Assembly: GCF_900269665.1 (NCBI RefSeq)
Contig: NZ_LT985361.1
Location: 2,187,378 to 2,251,377 of the forward strand
Source: Nocardia suismassiliense
Lineage (GTDB): Bacteria > Actinomycetota > Actinomycetes > Mycobacteriales > Mycobacteriaceae
Reading direction: 5' to 3'
DNA length: 64,000 bases
A model generated the notes under the pieces. The model ran no database searches. It had not been told where the DNA came from and saw nothing but the letters and a program-made list of their open reading frames with translations. Position numbers and translations under genes: made by a program. This document shows, piece by piece, positions 28,509-37,067 of this stretch. Position 1 is the first letter of the stretch. Every line of letters starts with the position of its first letter.

Positions 28509-29570
28509 CTACGGAACGGGTTTCGGCGGCAGCGCGGGCGCTTGGCCGTAGGAGCTCGGGTATGCCGGAGGCACGGAGCCCGCGGGCGGGGTGGGCCGCA
28601 ACCACAGCTTGCCGTGCCTGCTCCGGTCGCGCAGCGCCCACATACGCCAGGTCAGCACCGGGTGCGAGGACATGGCGTTGACCATCCAGACGAAGAAACC
28701 CTTCTCCAGCGCCGCCCGGTCGGCCATCTCATCGAAGCCGACCAGCTTGTTCAGGTACTTGCCCGCGGCCAGCGTGCTCATCGCGCCGGGCGCGCCGACG
28801 TGCCGGTTGCAATAGCCGTGATTGTCGGCGGTGAACTCCTGCGCGCGGATCAGCGAGTTGCCGATGATCGGCAGGAACGGGACCAGGAACATACCCAGCT
28901 GACGCCAGTACGAGACGTGGCCCGCCGCGATATGGCCCACCTCGTGGCCGATGATGAAGGCCAGCGCGTCGGGTTCCCGTGCGGCGCCGCCGATCTCGAA
29001 CAGGTCGCTGTACACCACCACGAAGCGGCGGAACCCGTGCCCGCTGGCGAACGCGTTGATCTGGCCGTTGCCGAGCACCACGTAGGCGTCCGGCGCCTTC
29101 GCCATGCCGAATCGCGCGGCCGCCTCGAGCACCATCCGGTGACCTTCGGGGAACTGGGTCGGCGACATCTTCACGCCGTTCACGCGCTGGGTCGAGTAGA
29201 GAATGCCGCGGCCGAACCAGATGAGCAGCGGCGCGAACACCAGCAGCAGCACGTACTGATCGACACTGCCGGTCACCAGCAACAGCACCGCGATCGCGTA
29301 GGCCACGACGGTCAGCGTGACCACCACGATGAGCATCGGGATCTCCCAGCTGTGCCGGGCTGGCATGCCGAACGGCGACAGTCCACGCGGCTGCTGCTGT
29401 GGCGGGATGTTCGGCGGGACCGGTGCACCGGGGTACGGGCCGTAGGTCGGCGGAACGGGGTAGGGCGGCGGCGAGCCGTAAGGCGCGTCCTGCGCCTGCG
29501 CCCACCCGGCCGGGGCATACGGGTCGGCGTGCGGGCCCGTCTGAGGGGGCTGGGGTTCGTGCGGCTGCAT
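28509..29570 (-). CDS. M48-family membrane zinc metallopeptidase
   Basis: A 353-aa protein. The N-terminal 70 residues are Pro/Gln/Tyr-rich (PPPYPVPPTYGPYPGAP) and cytosolic or disordered. Two membrane helices follow (PMLIVVVTLTVVAYAIAVLLL and YVLLLVFAPLLIWF). The peptidase domain has ALAFIIGHEVGHIAAGH, an HExxH site, with the third ligand expected in QEFTADNHG. It resembles HtpX-like quality-control peptidases of actinobacteria. ATG 29570 is the last start before the Pro-rich region; longer frames upstream overlap the rpiB leader. Confidence 0.9.
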   Translation of the reverse strand: MQPHEPQPPQTGPHADPYAPAGWAQAQDAPYGSPPPYPVPPTYGPYPGAPVPPNIPPQQQPRGLSPFGMPARHSWEIPMLIVVVTLTVVAYAIAVLLLVTGSVDQYVLLLVFAPLLIWFGRGILYSTQRVNGVKMSPTQFPEGHRMVLEAAARFGMAKAPDAYVVLGNGQINAFASGHGFRRFVVVYSDLFEIGGAAREPDALAFIIGHEVGHIAAGHVSYWRQLGMFLVPFLPIIGNSLIRAQEFTADNHGYCNRHVGAPGAMSTLAAGKYLNKLVGFDEMADRAALEKGFFVWMVNAMSSHPVLTWRMWALRDRSRHGKLWLRPTPPAGSVPPAYPSSYGQAPALPPKPVP

Positions 29571-29730
29571 GGAATGAACTCTATTCAGTTGCTGGGAGCG
29601 GGAGCGGAACCTCGGGGTGTTCGCGGACACGCCGGACGTATCTCTCGATTCGCCGTTGCGGTCCACGGTGTTAATCGGGCCGTGTGCCCCTTCGCAACGA
29701 GCCGGAGCCGGGCCTGACAGAATGCCTGCC

Positions 29731-30204
<474 letters not shown>

Positions 30205-30211
30205 ACCCGCT

Positions 30212-31024
30212 GTGCCGGAAGGTCATACGCTGCACCGGCTCGCGAGGTTGCATCACCAGCGCCTCGCGGGCGGTGTGGTGCGCGTGTCGAGCCCGCAGGG
30301 AAAGTTCGCGGCGGGTGCTGCCCGGGTCGACGGTCACCTGCTGACCCGGGCCGAGGCGTGGGGCAAACATCTACTGCACCACTACGACTCGGGTCTGGTC
30401 GTGCACGTGCACCTCGGGTTGTACGGAAAGTTCACCGAATCCGAGCTGCCGATGGGGGAGCCGATCGGGCAGGTGCGGATGCGCATGCTCGGCGCGCCGG
30501 ACGGACAGCCGGGCTTCGGCACCGATCTGCGCGGGCCCACTGCGTGCGAAGTCCTGCTCGCCCCAGAGGTTTCCGCGCTGACCGACCGGCTCGGACCCGA
30601 TCCGCTGCGCCGCGGCGCCGACCGCGACCGCGCCTGGCAGCGAATCCACCGCTCGCGCAGGCCGATCGGCGCGTTGCTGATGGATCAGCAGGTGGTGGCC
30701 GGTGTCGGCAACGTCTACCGGGCGGAACTGCTGTTCCGGCACCATGTTTCGCCGTACCGGCCGGGTACCGCGTTGTCCGCCGACGAGTGGGACGCGATGT
30801 GGGTCGATCTGGTCGCGTTGATGAAGGTGGGCGTGCGGGTCGGCAAGATGGTCGTGGTCCGGCCCGAGGACGACCACGGGGAGCCGTCCTACGCTCCGGA
30901 CCGGCCGCGCACCTACGTCTATCGCCGCCAGGGCGCGCCGTGCCGGGTATGCGGTACACCGGTCGCGCACGCGGTCATGGAGGACCGGAATCTGTTCTGG
31001 TGCCCCACCTGTCAGCCGGACTAG
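30212..31024 (+). CDS. nei: Fpg/Nei-family DNA glycosylase (Nei1-like)
   Basis: A 270-aa base excision repair enzyme. After the initiating GTG, PEGHTLHR supplies the N-terminal Pro2 nucleophile and Glu3. The helix-two-turn-helix segment MDQQVVAGVGNVYRAELLF is at about 150-170, and a C-terminal zinc finger CRVCGT ... FWCPTCQ closes the protein. Such enzymes remove oxidised bases and nick the abasic site. It is translated as part of an operon with rpiB (7-base gap) and matches Rv2464c in context. Confidence 0.93.
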   Translation: MPEGHTLHRLARLHHQRLAGGVVRVSSPQGKFAAGAARVDGHLLTRAEAWGKHLLHHYDSGLVVHVHLGLYGKFTESELPMGEPIGQVRMRMLGAPDGQPGFGTDLRGPTACEVLLAPEVSALTDRLGPDPLRRGADRDRAWQRIHRSRRPIGALLMDQQVVAGVGNVYRAELLFRHHVSPYRPGTALSADEWDAMWVDLVALMKVGVRVGKMVVVRPEDDHGEPSYAPDRPRTYVYRRQGAPCRVCGTPVAHAVMEDRNLFWCPTCQPD

Positions 31025-31107
31025 CGGATCCAGGATCGGTTCCGCCGGATGGGCTGTCGCGGTCAGCGGGAATCAGGTGCCTCCGCGCTGTGCGGTGCAT
31101 CAGTCCC

Positions 31108-32058
31108 TCAACCGGCGACGGCTTCGTCGATGACCGGCTCGTCGGCCAGCGCGAACCGCCGCCCGCCCGCCGTCTTCGCCGAGTACATCGCGCGGTCGGC
31201 CCGGCGCAGCAGATCGCTGAAGTCGCAGGGACTTCCGGGCGGACAGAACGCGGTGCCGACGCTCGCCGAGACCGGCACTGGACCCGCCGTCGACCACACC
31301 GGGTCGCGTAGCGCGGACACGATTCGGTGGGCGAGGTCGCCGAGCGTGTTGTGTGGCGGGTTGACGGCGAGCACGAATTCGTCGCCGCCGTACCGGCAGA
31401 TCACCGTGTCCGGCGGGCACACCTCGCGCAGGCGGTTGGCCAGCTCGACCAGTACCTCGTCGCCGATGGCGTGGCCGTAGCCGTCGTTGATCTGCTTGAA
31501 CCGGTCCAGGTCGATCAGCAGCAGTCCGACGCCGCGGTTCGGGTCCGTCGCCATCAGTCGCACCCGGTCCTGCAGCAGTGTCCGGTTGGCCAGGTCGGTG
31601 AGGGCGTCGTGGGTCGCCTCGTGCCGCAGCCGGTGCTGCAGCGCGGCGATCTCCTGTACACGTAGCGAGACCTTGGCCGAGAGGTTTTGTTCTTGCTGCG
31701 CCAGCGCGCGCTCCTGCAGCGCTTGGGCGTAGCTGTCGATGGCCTGGCTGGCGACGAGCGGCCAGCGGGTGGCGACGAGTGAGCCCGGCGCGCCGGAGGG
31801 AAAGCCGAGTAGCCAGCGGGAGGCTTGCGCGAGCATGCGTATCCGGTCGAACGGGGCCTCGGCCAGCTTGGACCCGAGCACCCGGGCCTCGGGCACCGGG
31901 AAGGGCTCGGACCTGGCCAGCCTGAGCAGGCGTTCGACGATGTCGATCAGTACCGGTTCCAGCTGTTGGGGCGCCGCGCCGGTACCCGGCTCGGCGCACA
32001 CCGCACGGGCCCAGGCGCGGGCCATCGCGGCGACGGGGGGCTCGATATCGATCGACAT
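31108..32058 (-). CDS. GGDEF-domain diguanylate cyclase
   Basis: A 316-aa soluble protein. The C-terminal GGDEF domain (about 155-300) has HDALTDLANRTLLQDR at its start, LLIDLDRFKQINDGYGHAIGD, then RYGGDEFVLAV with an intact GGDEF active site, and SVGTAFCPPG. It should make cyclic di-GMP. The N-terminal 150 residues are helical, with a predicted coiled coil (QALQERALAQQEQNLSAKV) just before the catalytic domain, and no recognised sensor. ATG 32058 is chosen; GTG 32067 three codons upstream is equally possible. It is convergent with nei. Confidence 0.9.
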   Translation of the reverse strand: MSIDIEPPVAAMARAWARAVCAEPGTGAAPQQLEPVLIDIVERLLRLARSEPFPVPEARVLGSKLAEAPFDRIRMLAQASRWLLGFPSGAPGSLVATRWPLVASQAIDSYAQALQERALAQQEQNLSAKVSLRVQEIAALQHRLRHEATHDALTDLANRTLLQDRVRLMATDPNRGVGLLLIDLDRFKQINDGYGHAIGDEVLVELANRLREVCPPDTVICRYGGDEFVLAVNPPHNTLGDLAHRIVSALRDPVWSTAGPVPVSASVGTAFCPPGSPCDFSDLLRRADRAMYSAKTAGGRRFALADEPVIDEAVAG

Positions 32059-32969
32059 CGAACTCACCCGACGCAGGTGGCGTCGGTACCCAGAGGCCCT
32101 GTGCTGACACAGGTGCCGACGTCACCCCGATCGTTCGCACTGCTACGCGGTTGAGTCCACCTCGCTCGGCGCACGCTCACCGCCCCCTTTCCAGATACCC
32201 CCGTCCGGCAAAAAGGATCCTAGCAAGCCACTCGGCATCAAAATACGCTGTTTTGCAACGTGTTCTCGATGCCTCGCGAATGGCGATCGGGTATGTGATC
32301 GCTACAGACGCGTCGGCGTTACACCTGGATTTCGTTCGCTGAGAAGTCGCGCCGTGACACGCTGACGACACGCTGTAGCGGTGCGTCAGGCGGGTCCCCT
32401 CGGCCACTCGCGATGCCTCGGCGCCCTGTGGCCGTGCGGTCGGCCTGCCGGGCCGCCCGCCTGGTCGTGGTGCCGAAGTAGCGGTATGAGTAGCCGAGAG
32501 TCTGCGGGTCTTCTGCCCACTGGAGGTGTGGAGCCGGTTTTTCCTGCCCACAGCACACCCGGCGGTCGGTCGCACGGCGCAATTTACTGCTAGTGCGATA
32601 TCGGCGAGTCGTGATGTCCCCAAGGGTGGCATCCTCTCCGCGACCGGTCGGGCGTGACTGCTGGCCACCCCGTGGGCCACGGCTCCCCCCGACAGGAGTC
32701 GTCACGCGTCCCATATGCTCCCCGCTTCCCATCCGACACGCCCGAGTTTCCAGGAACAGAAGCCTTTTAATTTCATTTAGTTCTGGGCCGTGCGCCACGC
32801 CCTGACCGGGGCGGCTGCCATCCGGCACTTACCGGCGGCACCGCGCCGACAACCGGACACACCCCGCGCTAACCCGCTGCGCGGGGGGCTGATTGGCAAT
32901 TACGAAGCAGGGTTCGGTACAGTCGGAACGCACACGACATCGTGGCGATCCCATCGATGTCGTATGCCT
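32059..32969. other. Intergenic region between the GGDEF gene and tRNA-Gly
   Basis: About 910 bases without a convincing gene; a 167-codon minus-strand frame here is Arg/Ala/Thr-rich with no recognisable motif. It contains a tandem GACACGCTG (32356-32364 and 32367-32375, 11-base period) and, before the tRNA, TTGGCA (32893-32898), 19 bases, TACAGT (32918-32923), a possible tRNA promoter. Confidence 0.45.
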
Positions 32970-33043
<74 letters not shown>

Positions 33044-33090
33044 CACAGAATTCAGCCTCGGCGGCGGCCGACACCCGCCGCGAGGAACAA

Positions 33091-33164
33091 CGGGGTGTAG
33101 CGCAGCTTGGTAGCGCATCCGCTTTGGGAGCGGAGGGTCGCAGGTTCAAATCCTGTCACCCCGA
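33091..33164 (+). tRNA. tRNA-Pro (anticodon TGG)
   Basis: Acceptor CGGGGTG (33091-33097) pairs with CACCCCG (33157-33163), discriminator A. The anticodon stem TCCGC/GCGGA has loop TTTGGGA giving TGG (Pro). The T-arm is GCAGGTTCAAATCCTGT. No CCA is encoded; CAG follows. Confidence 0.96.
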
Positions 33165-33176
33165 CAGCATTAAACG

Positions 33177-33206
33177 GCCTCTGACCTGTGCACGAAGGTC
33201 AGAGGC
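33177..33206 (+). terminator. Terminator after the tRNA pair
   Basis: GCCTCTGACCT (33177-33187) pairs perfectly with AGGTCAGAGGC (33196-33206) around an 8-base loop, 12 bases after tRNA-Pro. Confidence 0.7.
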
Positions 33207-33275
33207 TGCGCCGTGGCGGGCTATGCGGGGGTGATGGCTGTGAACCGTGCCCGCACCGGTTCCGACGGCGGCCCG

Positions 33276-34187
33276 ATGAGCGAGCGAACCGAAGACACCA
33301 GCGAACCGGACGTGTTCGACCGGTTCCGTCCGCTGCTGTTCACCATCGCCTACGAGATTCTCGGCAGTGCGGCCGACGCCGAAGACGTGTTGCAGGACAG
33401 CTATCTTCGCTGGCGCGACGTCGACCCGGACGAGGTTGAACATCCGCGCGCCTACCTGGTGCGGATCGTCACGCGTCAATCGCTCAACCAGTTGCGGTCC
33501 GCGCGTCGTCGGCGCGAGGACTATGTGGGCAATTGGCTGCCGGAACCGATCCGGACCGAACACGATGCCAGTCACGATGTGCTGCTGGCGGAATCGGTGT
33601 CGATGGCTATGCTGCTGGTGCTGGAAACGTTGAGTCCGACGGAGCGGGCGGTGTTCCTGCTGTCGGAAGTGTTCGGCCACAGTCTGGTCGAGATCGCCGA
33701 CATGATCGGCAAGTCCGACACCACCGTGCGCCAGATCGCGCACCGGGCCCGGGAACACGTGCAGGCGCGCCGCAAACGGTTCCGACCCGACGCCGACACC
33801 AATCGTGCGGTGCTCGATCGGTTCCTGCTTGCCGCGCGCACCGGCGACGTGCAGAACCTGATGGACGTGCTCGCCCCCGATGTCGTGCAGATCTCCGACG
33901 GCGGCGGAAAAGCCATTGTCGCCGGCCGCCCGATCACCGGTGCCGCGGCGGTCGCCGGCTTCCTCATCAAGCTTGCCCAGCACAGCATGGCGGGCATGGT
34001 CGTCGAGTTCGGCACCTTCAATGCGCTGCCCGCGATCCTGTTCCGGTCCGGAGAAGGTCAGCTCGACACCGTGCTGATGATCGAAATCGCCGGGGACCGC
34101 ATCACCGGCCTGTACGCGGTGCGCAACCCGGACAAGTTGCGCTCCGCCGACGTGCCGCGCTCGCTCGATCGGCCGCAGGACATCTGA
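33276..34187 (+). CDS. ECF41-type sigma factor with SnoaL-like C-terminal domain
   Basis: A 303-aa sigma factor. Region 2 (about 10-80) reads RPLLFTIAYEILGSAADAED and region 4 (about 120-180) contains LSPTERAVFLLSEVFGHSLVE. The C-terminal NTF2/SnoaL-like domain carries all three ECF41 hallmarks: WLPEP in the linker (about 88), DGGGK (about 208) and NPDKL near the end (about 288). In this group the fused domain regulates activity in place of an anti-sigma. ATG 33276 is chosen for the usual short N-terminus; ATG 33234 is possible. A promoter of ECF41 type lies before the downstream flavodoxin gene. It is close to SigJ-like factors. Confidence 0.92.
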   Translation: MSERTEDTSEPDVFDRFRPLLFTIAYEILGSAADAEDVLQDSYLRWRDVDPDEVEHPRAYLVRIVTRQSLNQLRSARRRREDYVGNWLPEPIRTEHDASHDVLLAESVSMAMLLVLETLSPTERAVFLLSEVFGHSLVEIADMIGKSDTTVRQIAHRAREHVQARRKRFRPDADTNRAVLDRFLLAARTGDVQNLMDVLAPDVVQISDGGGKAIVAGRPITGAAAVAGFLIKLAQHSMAGMVVEFGTFNALPAILFRSGEGQLDTVLMIEIAGDRITGLYAVRNPDKLRSADVPRSLDRPQDI

Positions 34188-34225
34188 GAGAACCTGCGGC
34201 GTGACGGAGACCACAGCCGCCCGGG

Positions 34226-34252
34226 TGTCACGGTCGCGAATCGGGCGGTGTC
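34226..34252 (+). promoter_or_regulatory. Predicted ECF41-dependent promoter of the flavodoxin gene
   Basis: TGTCACG (34226-34232), 16 bases, TGTC (34249-34252). The published ECF41 consensus is TGTCACA-N16-CGTC, so spacing is exact and two of eleven bases differ. It lies between the sigma gene and the flavodoxin start at 34295, leaving room for an untranslated leader with an AAGGAG ribosome site. Confidence 0.65.
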
Positions 34253-34294
34253 TCAGAGCATGTCCGGTTCAACGCAACCTGAAGGAGCGTCGTC

Positions 34295-34768
34295 ATGAAA
34301 GCCCTCATCGTGTGCACCTCGGTGTCCCATGGCAACACGAAAAAGATCGCCGACGTCATGGGGGAGGTGCTGCAAGCCCGGGTTGTCGACCCGCAGCACA
34401 TCGATGCGGCCGAGCTGGCCGGCTACGACCTCGTGGGGTTCGGCTCGGGGATCTTCCTCGGTTCCTTCCACGCCCAGCTGCGGGAGTTCGTCGAGTCGCT
34501 CCCGCACGGGCCGCGCAGCACCGCATTCGTCTTCGCCAGCAGTGGTTTCCCGGACGCCGGTATGCAGCGCTTCTCCCGCCCCATGGTCCGCATGCTCGAG
34601 CAGAAGGGCTTCGAGGTGGCCGACACCTTCTCGTGCCGCGCGTTCGACACCTATGCACCGTTCAAGCTCGTCGGCGGCATCCGGAAGGGGCGACCCGACG
34701 CCACCGATCTTGCGGCCGCGCGTACGTTCGCCGAGGGACTACGAGTCCGGCTCGGCGCAACGCGCTGA
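34295..34768 (+). CDS. Flavodoxin-family protein
   Basis: A 157-aa flavodoxin-like protein. MKALIVCTSVSHGNTKKIAD has the phosphate-binding loop for FMN, LVGFGSGIFLGSFH and FVFASSGFPDAGM form the other FMN contacts. It resembles short actinobacterial flavodoxins or MqoB/HemG-like domains and probably carries electrons. A strong AAGGAG precedes ATG 34295. It follows an ECF41 sigma gene and has a matching promoter, so it is the likely target gene in place of the carboxymuconolactone decarboxylase, oxidoreductase or epimerase genes usually found there. Confidence 0.88.
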   Translation: MKALIVCTSVSHGNTKKIADVMGEVLQARVVDPQHIDAAELAGYDLVGFGSGIFLGSFHAQLREFVESLPHGPRSTAFVFASSGFPDAGMQRFSRPMVRMLEQKGFEVADTFSCRAFDTYAPFKLVGGIRKGRPDATDLAAARTFAEGLRVRLGATR

Positions 34769-34977
34769 AGATCCTGCCGCTTCAGGATGGTGGTGCTTCC
34801 AAAGGCCGGATCGTTCTGTCGAACTCGAATGGTGACACCTCGCCATGGCGACCAATTTCGGCGTGCAATGTCCTCCGTCGAAGCGATGGCGTCGAGCAGT
34901 GCGAGTCGGATCGGCGTTCAACGGCCAGGTTGCCGGGGCAGAGCGCCGCACGAGCAGCGACCTCGCCGATGCCGGGC

Positions 34978-35643
34978 TCAGACGAGGGCGGCACGGCCTT
35001 GTGCGTACTCGATGAGGCTCTCCGCGTAGGCCGATTCGTCTCGAGCCGCTAGGTACGCCCGCAATTGGACGCACGCGTCCTCCAGGTCCGGCCCTGGCCC
35101 GCGATCAGCGAGCAGCACGACGATCGCCTCCCAGACATCGCCCTGCGGATCCGGATCGGCCAGCAACTCGTCCAGATACCGGTCCGGCTCCAATAGTCGT
35201 AGCGCGCGCCGCGCATAGGCGTGCACGCGCTTGGGTAGCTCGGCACGAATGGCGTCGATGTCTGCCGCCAGCGCATGCCTGCCCGCCGTCGCCGGGTCGA
35301 CGCCCAGCGACCACGGCTGGGTCAGCTCCTCCGGTATGCCCTGATCACTGATCAACCCGGGGCCGGTCGCCTGCTCGAGCGGTACGAGCGGGCGACCGAG
35401 CTGTGTATTGCGCCAGTTGCGGAATTCCCACCAGGCGGCGGGTGTCGCGTTGAGGGTCAGGCCAAACTTCAGGACTTGCTGTCCTTCGGTCCAGGTACGC
35501 AGCACCCGGGTGCGGCTGACCGACGCCACACCGCCGGGCACGACTCGCACCCACATGTCTTCCGAGCCCTGGAAGCCATAGGGCTGCAGCAGCTTCCCTG
35601 CCTCGCGCATCAGTCGGCGCAGCGCCGAATCCGGTCCGACCAC
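34978..35643 (-). CDS. Hypothetical protein, DUF4304-like
   Basis: A 221-aa soluble protein. The N-terminal part (LMREAGKLLQPYGFQGSEDMWVR, LKFGLTLNATPAAWWEF) has the look of the DUF4304 family, in which a helix and a GFxxxGxxWxR-like segment open the fold; I am not certain. The C-terminal half is helical and acidic, ending in ARDESAYAESLIEYAQGRAA. No catalytic motif seen. GTG 35643 has no ribosome site, but TAGTCT lies six bases before it (minus strand 35655-35650), the leaderless pattern. Isolated between a flavodoxin and an HspQ-like gene. Confidence 0.65.
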   Translation of the reverse strand: MVGPDSALRRLMREAGKLLQPYGFQGSEDMWVRVVPGGVASVSRTRVLRTWTEGQQVLKFGLTLNATPAAWWEFRNWRNTQLGRPLVPLEQATGPGLISDQGIPEELTQPWSLGVDPATAGRHALAADIDAIRAELPKRVHAYARRALRLLEPDRYLDELLADPDPQGDVWEAIVVLLADRGPGPDLEDACVQLRAYLAARDESAYAESLIEYAQGRAALV

Positions 35644-35717
35644 TTCAGCAGACTAGCGGCACCGACCGACACAAACCGGGCACCAACCATCCCGCTGTGT
35701 TTCGCGCGGGTTCGGGG

Positions 35718-35945
35718 TTATTCGGAATCCAGCTGGGACTCGGATAGGTAGGTCTCTACCGGCTGACCGTTCTCATCCTCGAGCGTCACCCGGTACCACG
35801 GGCTGTCACGCACGGAGGGGTTGAGGCTGAGGTCGTTCTCGTCGTGGGCCGGCGAGTACTCCGTGTCGACTGCGACGACGACACCGTGACGTCCGATGGA
35901 CACGTGGCGGACTCGGTCGCCGACAGCGAATTTGGCTTCCGTCAT
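35718..35945 (-). CDS. HspQ/YccV-like small domain protein
   Basis: A 75-aa protein consisting of a single YccV/HspQ-like fold: AKFAVGDRVRHVSIGRHGVVVAVD, then RDSPWYRVTLEDENG and ETYLSESQLDSE. The pattern KIGxxVRH...GVVxxVDxEY and PWYxV...TYVxExNL is that of the hemimethylated-DNA-binding/HspQ family, which in enterobacteria tunes Lon proteolysis. A role here is unknown. ATG 35945 has AAAGGTG upstream, and an 18-bp near-perfect palindrome covers the predicted -10. Confidence 0.75.
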   Translation of the reverse strand: MTEAKFAVGDRVRHVSIGRHGVVVAVDTEYSPAHDENDLSLNPSVRDSPWYRVTLEDENGQPVETYLSESQLDSE

Positions 35946-35962
35946 GATTCACGCACCTTTCC

Positions 35963-35980
35963 GATACAGGTCACTGTATC
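35963..35980. promoter_or_regulatory. Palindromic operator upstream of the HspQ-like gene
   Basis: GATACAGGTCACTGTATC: arms GATACAG (35963-35969) and CTGTATC (35974-35980), spacer 4. On the minus strand it contains TACAGT, a likely -10, so a bound protein would block the promoter. The regulator is not identified. Confidence 0.45.
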
Positions 35981-36205
35981 TGTCTTGCGTGCAACAACAT
36001 TGAGGAACGACAGTCGGGGCAGGCGGGGGCGTCGGCGGCTGGGGCACGAAGCCGATCGAGGCGATCGGGTCGGCAACCATCTGTTTGCTGCGCGGCAACG
36101 AAGATCAGAGCGGACAGCTGTGCGTAGGTGATGACTACCCGAAAATGACGCATCGAAAACTGGTCGGTTTGCTTCGGGTGGACCGACGCCAGACCGCCGC
36201 CTTAC

Positions 36206-36234
36206 AGTACAATCGTACTAAGTACGCTCGTACT
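36206..36234. promoter_or_regulatory. Two tandem palindromes upstream of tam
   Basis: AGTAC-AATC-GTACT (36206-36219) and AGTAC-GCTC-GTACT (36221-36234) stand one base apart. Both share 10 fixed bases with 5+5 symmetry. They lie 21-49 bases before the tam ATG, over the expected promoter, and look like a double operator, for instance for a TetR-type repressor. Confidence 0.6.
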
Positions 36235-36254
36235 GTTTACGAGAAGGGTTTCGT

Positions 36255-37025
36255 ATGTGGGATCCGAAGAAGTACCTCGATTTCGCCGATCACCGTGCCC
36301 GCCCGTTCTTCGAGCTGATCAGCCGGATCGACGCCGAAAAGCCGCGTCGTGTAGTGGATTTGGGCTGCGGGCCGGGCAATCTCACCGGCGTGCTCGCCGA
36401 ACGATGGCCGGACGCGCAACTCGACGCACTCGACTCCTCGCCGGAGATGGTGCAGGAAGCTCAGGAGCGGGGCATCAATGCCCGCGTACTCGACGTGCAC
36501 GACTGGGCGCCGGACCCCGAGACCGACGTCGTCGTCAGTAATGCTGTCCTGCAATGGGTTCCGGATCACCTGAGCCTGCTCGCGGAATGGCTGCCCGCCC
36601 TGCGGTCCGGCGCCTGGTTCGCCATGCAGGTGCCCGGCAATTTCGACGCACCGTCGCACCGGGAGATCCGCGCGCTGGCGACCGAGGCGCGCTGGCAAGC
36701 CCAGCTGGCCGAGATCGCGCTGCGCAGCGCCGACGCGGTGTCCACGCCGGCCGATTATGCGACGGCACTGGCCACCGACGACACCATCGTCGACGTCTGG
36801 GAAACCACCTACCTGCAACGACTTTCGGGCCCGGATCCCGTGCTGGAGTGGGTCACCGGCACCGCGCTGCGGCCGATTCGCGCCGCGCTGGACGACGAAG
36901 ACTGGCGCGAGTTCCGAACCGAGCTGGCGGCCCGGCTGCGCATGGCGTATCCGGCGAGGTCCGATGGCACAACGTGGTTCCCGTTCCGCCGGATCTTCGC
37001 GGTAGCGCACAAGTCTTCGTCCTGA
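36255..37025 (+). CDS. tam: Trans-aconitate 2-methyltransferase
   Basis: A 256-aa SAM-dependent methyltransferase. WDPKKYLDFADHRARPFFEL opens the protein as in E. coli Tam, VVDLGCGPGNLTGVLAERWP (about residues 33-52) is the SAM site, SNAVLQWVPDH follows, and WFPFRRIFAVA closes it. Tam methylates trans-aconitate, a spontaneous product that inhibits aconitase. ATG 36255 has GAGAAGGG upstream. A tandem palindrome precedes the gene, which is unusual for a housekeeping detoxifier. Confidence 0.92.
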   Translation: MWDPKKYLDFADHRARPFFELISRIDAEKPRRVVDLGCGPGNLTGVLAERWPDAQLDALDSSPEMVQEAQERGINARVLDVHDWAPDPETDVVVSNAVLQWVPDHLSLLAEWLPALRSGAWFAMQVPGNFDAPSHREIRALATEARWQAQLAEIALRSADAVSTPADYATALATDDTIVDVWETTYLQRLSGPDPVLEWVTGTALRPIRAALDDEDWREFRTELAARLRMAYPARSDGTTWFPFRRIFAVAHKSSS

Positions 37026-37030
37026 GGCTG

Positions 37031-37060
37031 TTGCACTAGGCATACGGTCGACCGTATTGT
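37031..37060 (+). promoter_or_regulatory. MFS gene promoter with TetR operator
   Basis: TTGCAC (37031-37036), 18 bases, TATTGT (37055-37060), then seven bases to ATG 37068: a leaderless promoter. A perfect 16-bp palindrome ATACGGTCGACCGTAT (37042-37057) fills the spacer and enters the -10. A near copy covers the start of the convergent tetR gene. Confidence 0.7.
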
Positions 37061-37067
37061 CTCCACT

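Noticed and set aside
32177..32680. 167-codon minus-strand frame before the tRNA genes
   Set aside because: Low-complexity Arg/Ala/Thr composition, no motif, and no good start; typical of open frames in GC-rich non-coding DNA.
33155..33182. TGTCACC in the tRNA-Pro 3' end as a possible ECF41 autoregulatory promoter
   Set aside because: At the right spacing no CGTC-like -10 follows, and the match is explained by the tRNA T-arm and acceptor sequence.
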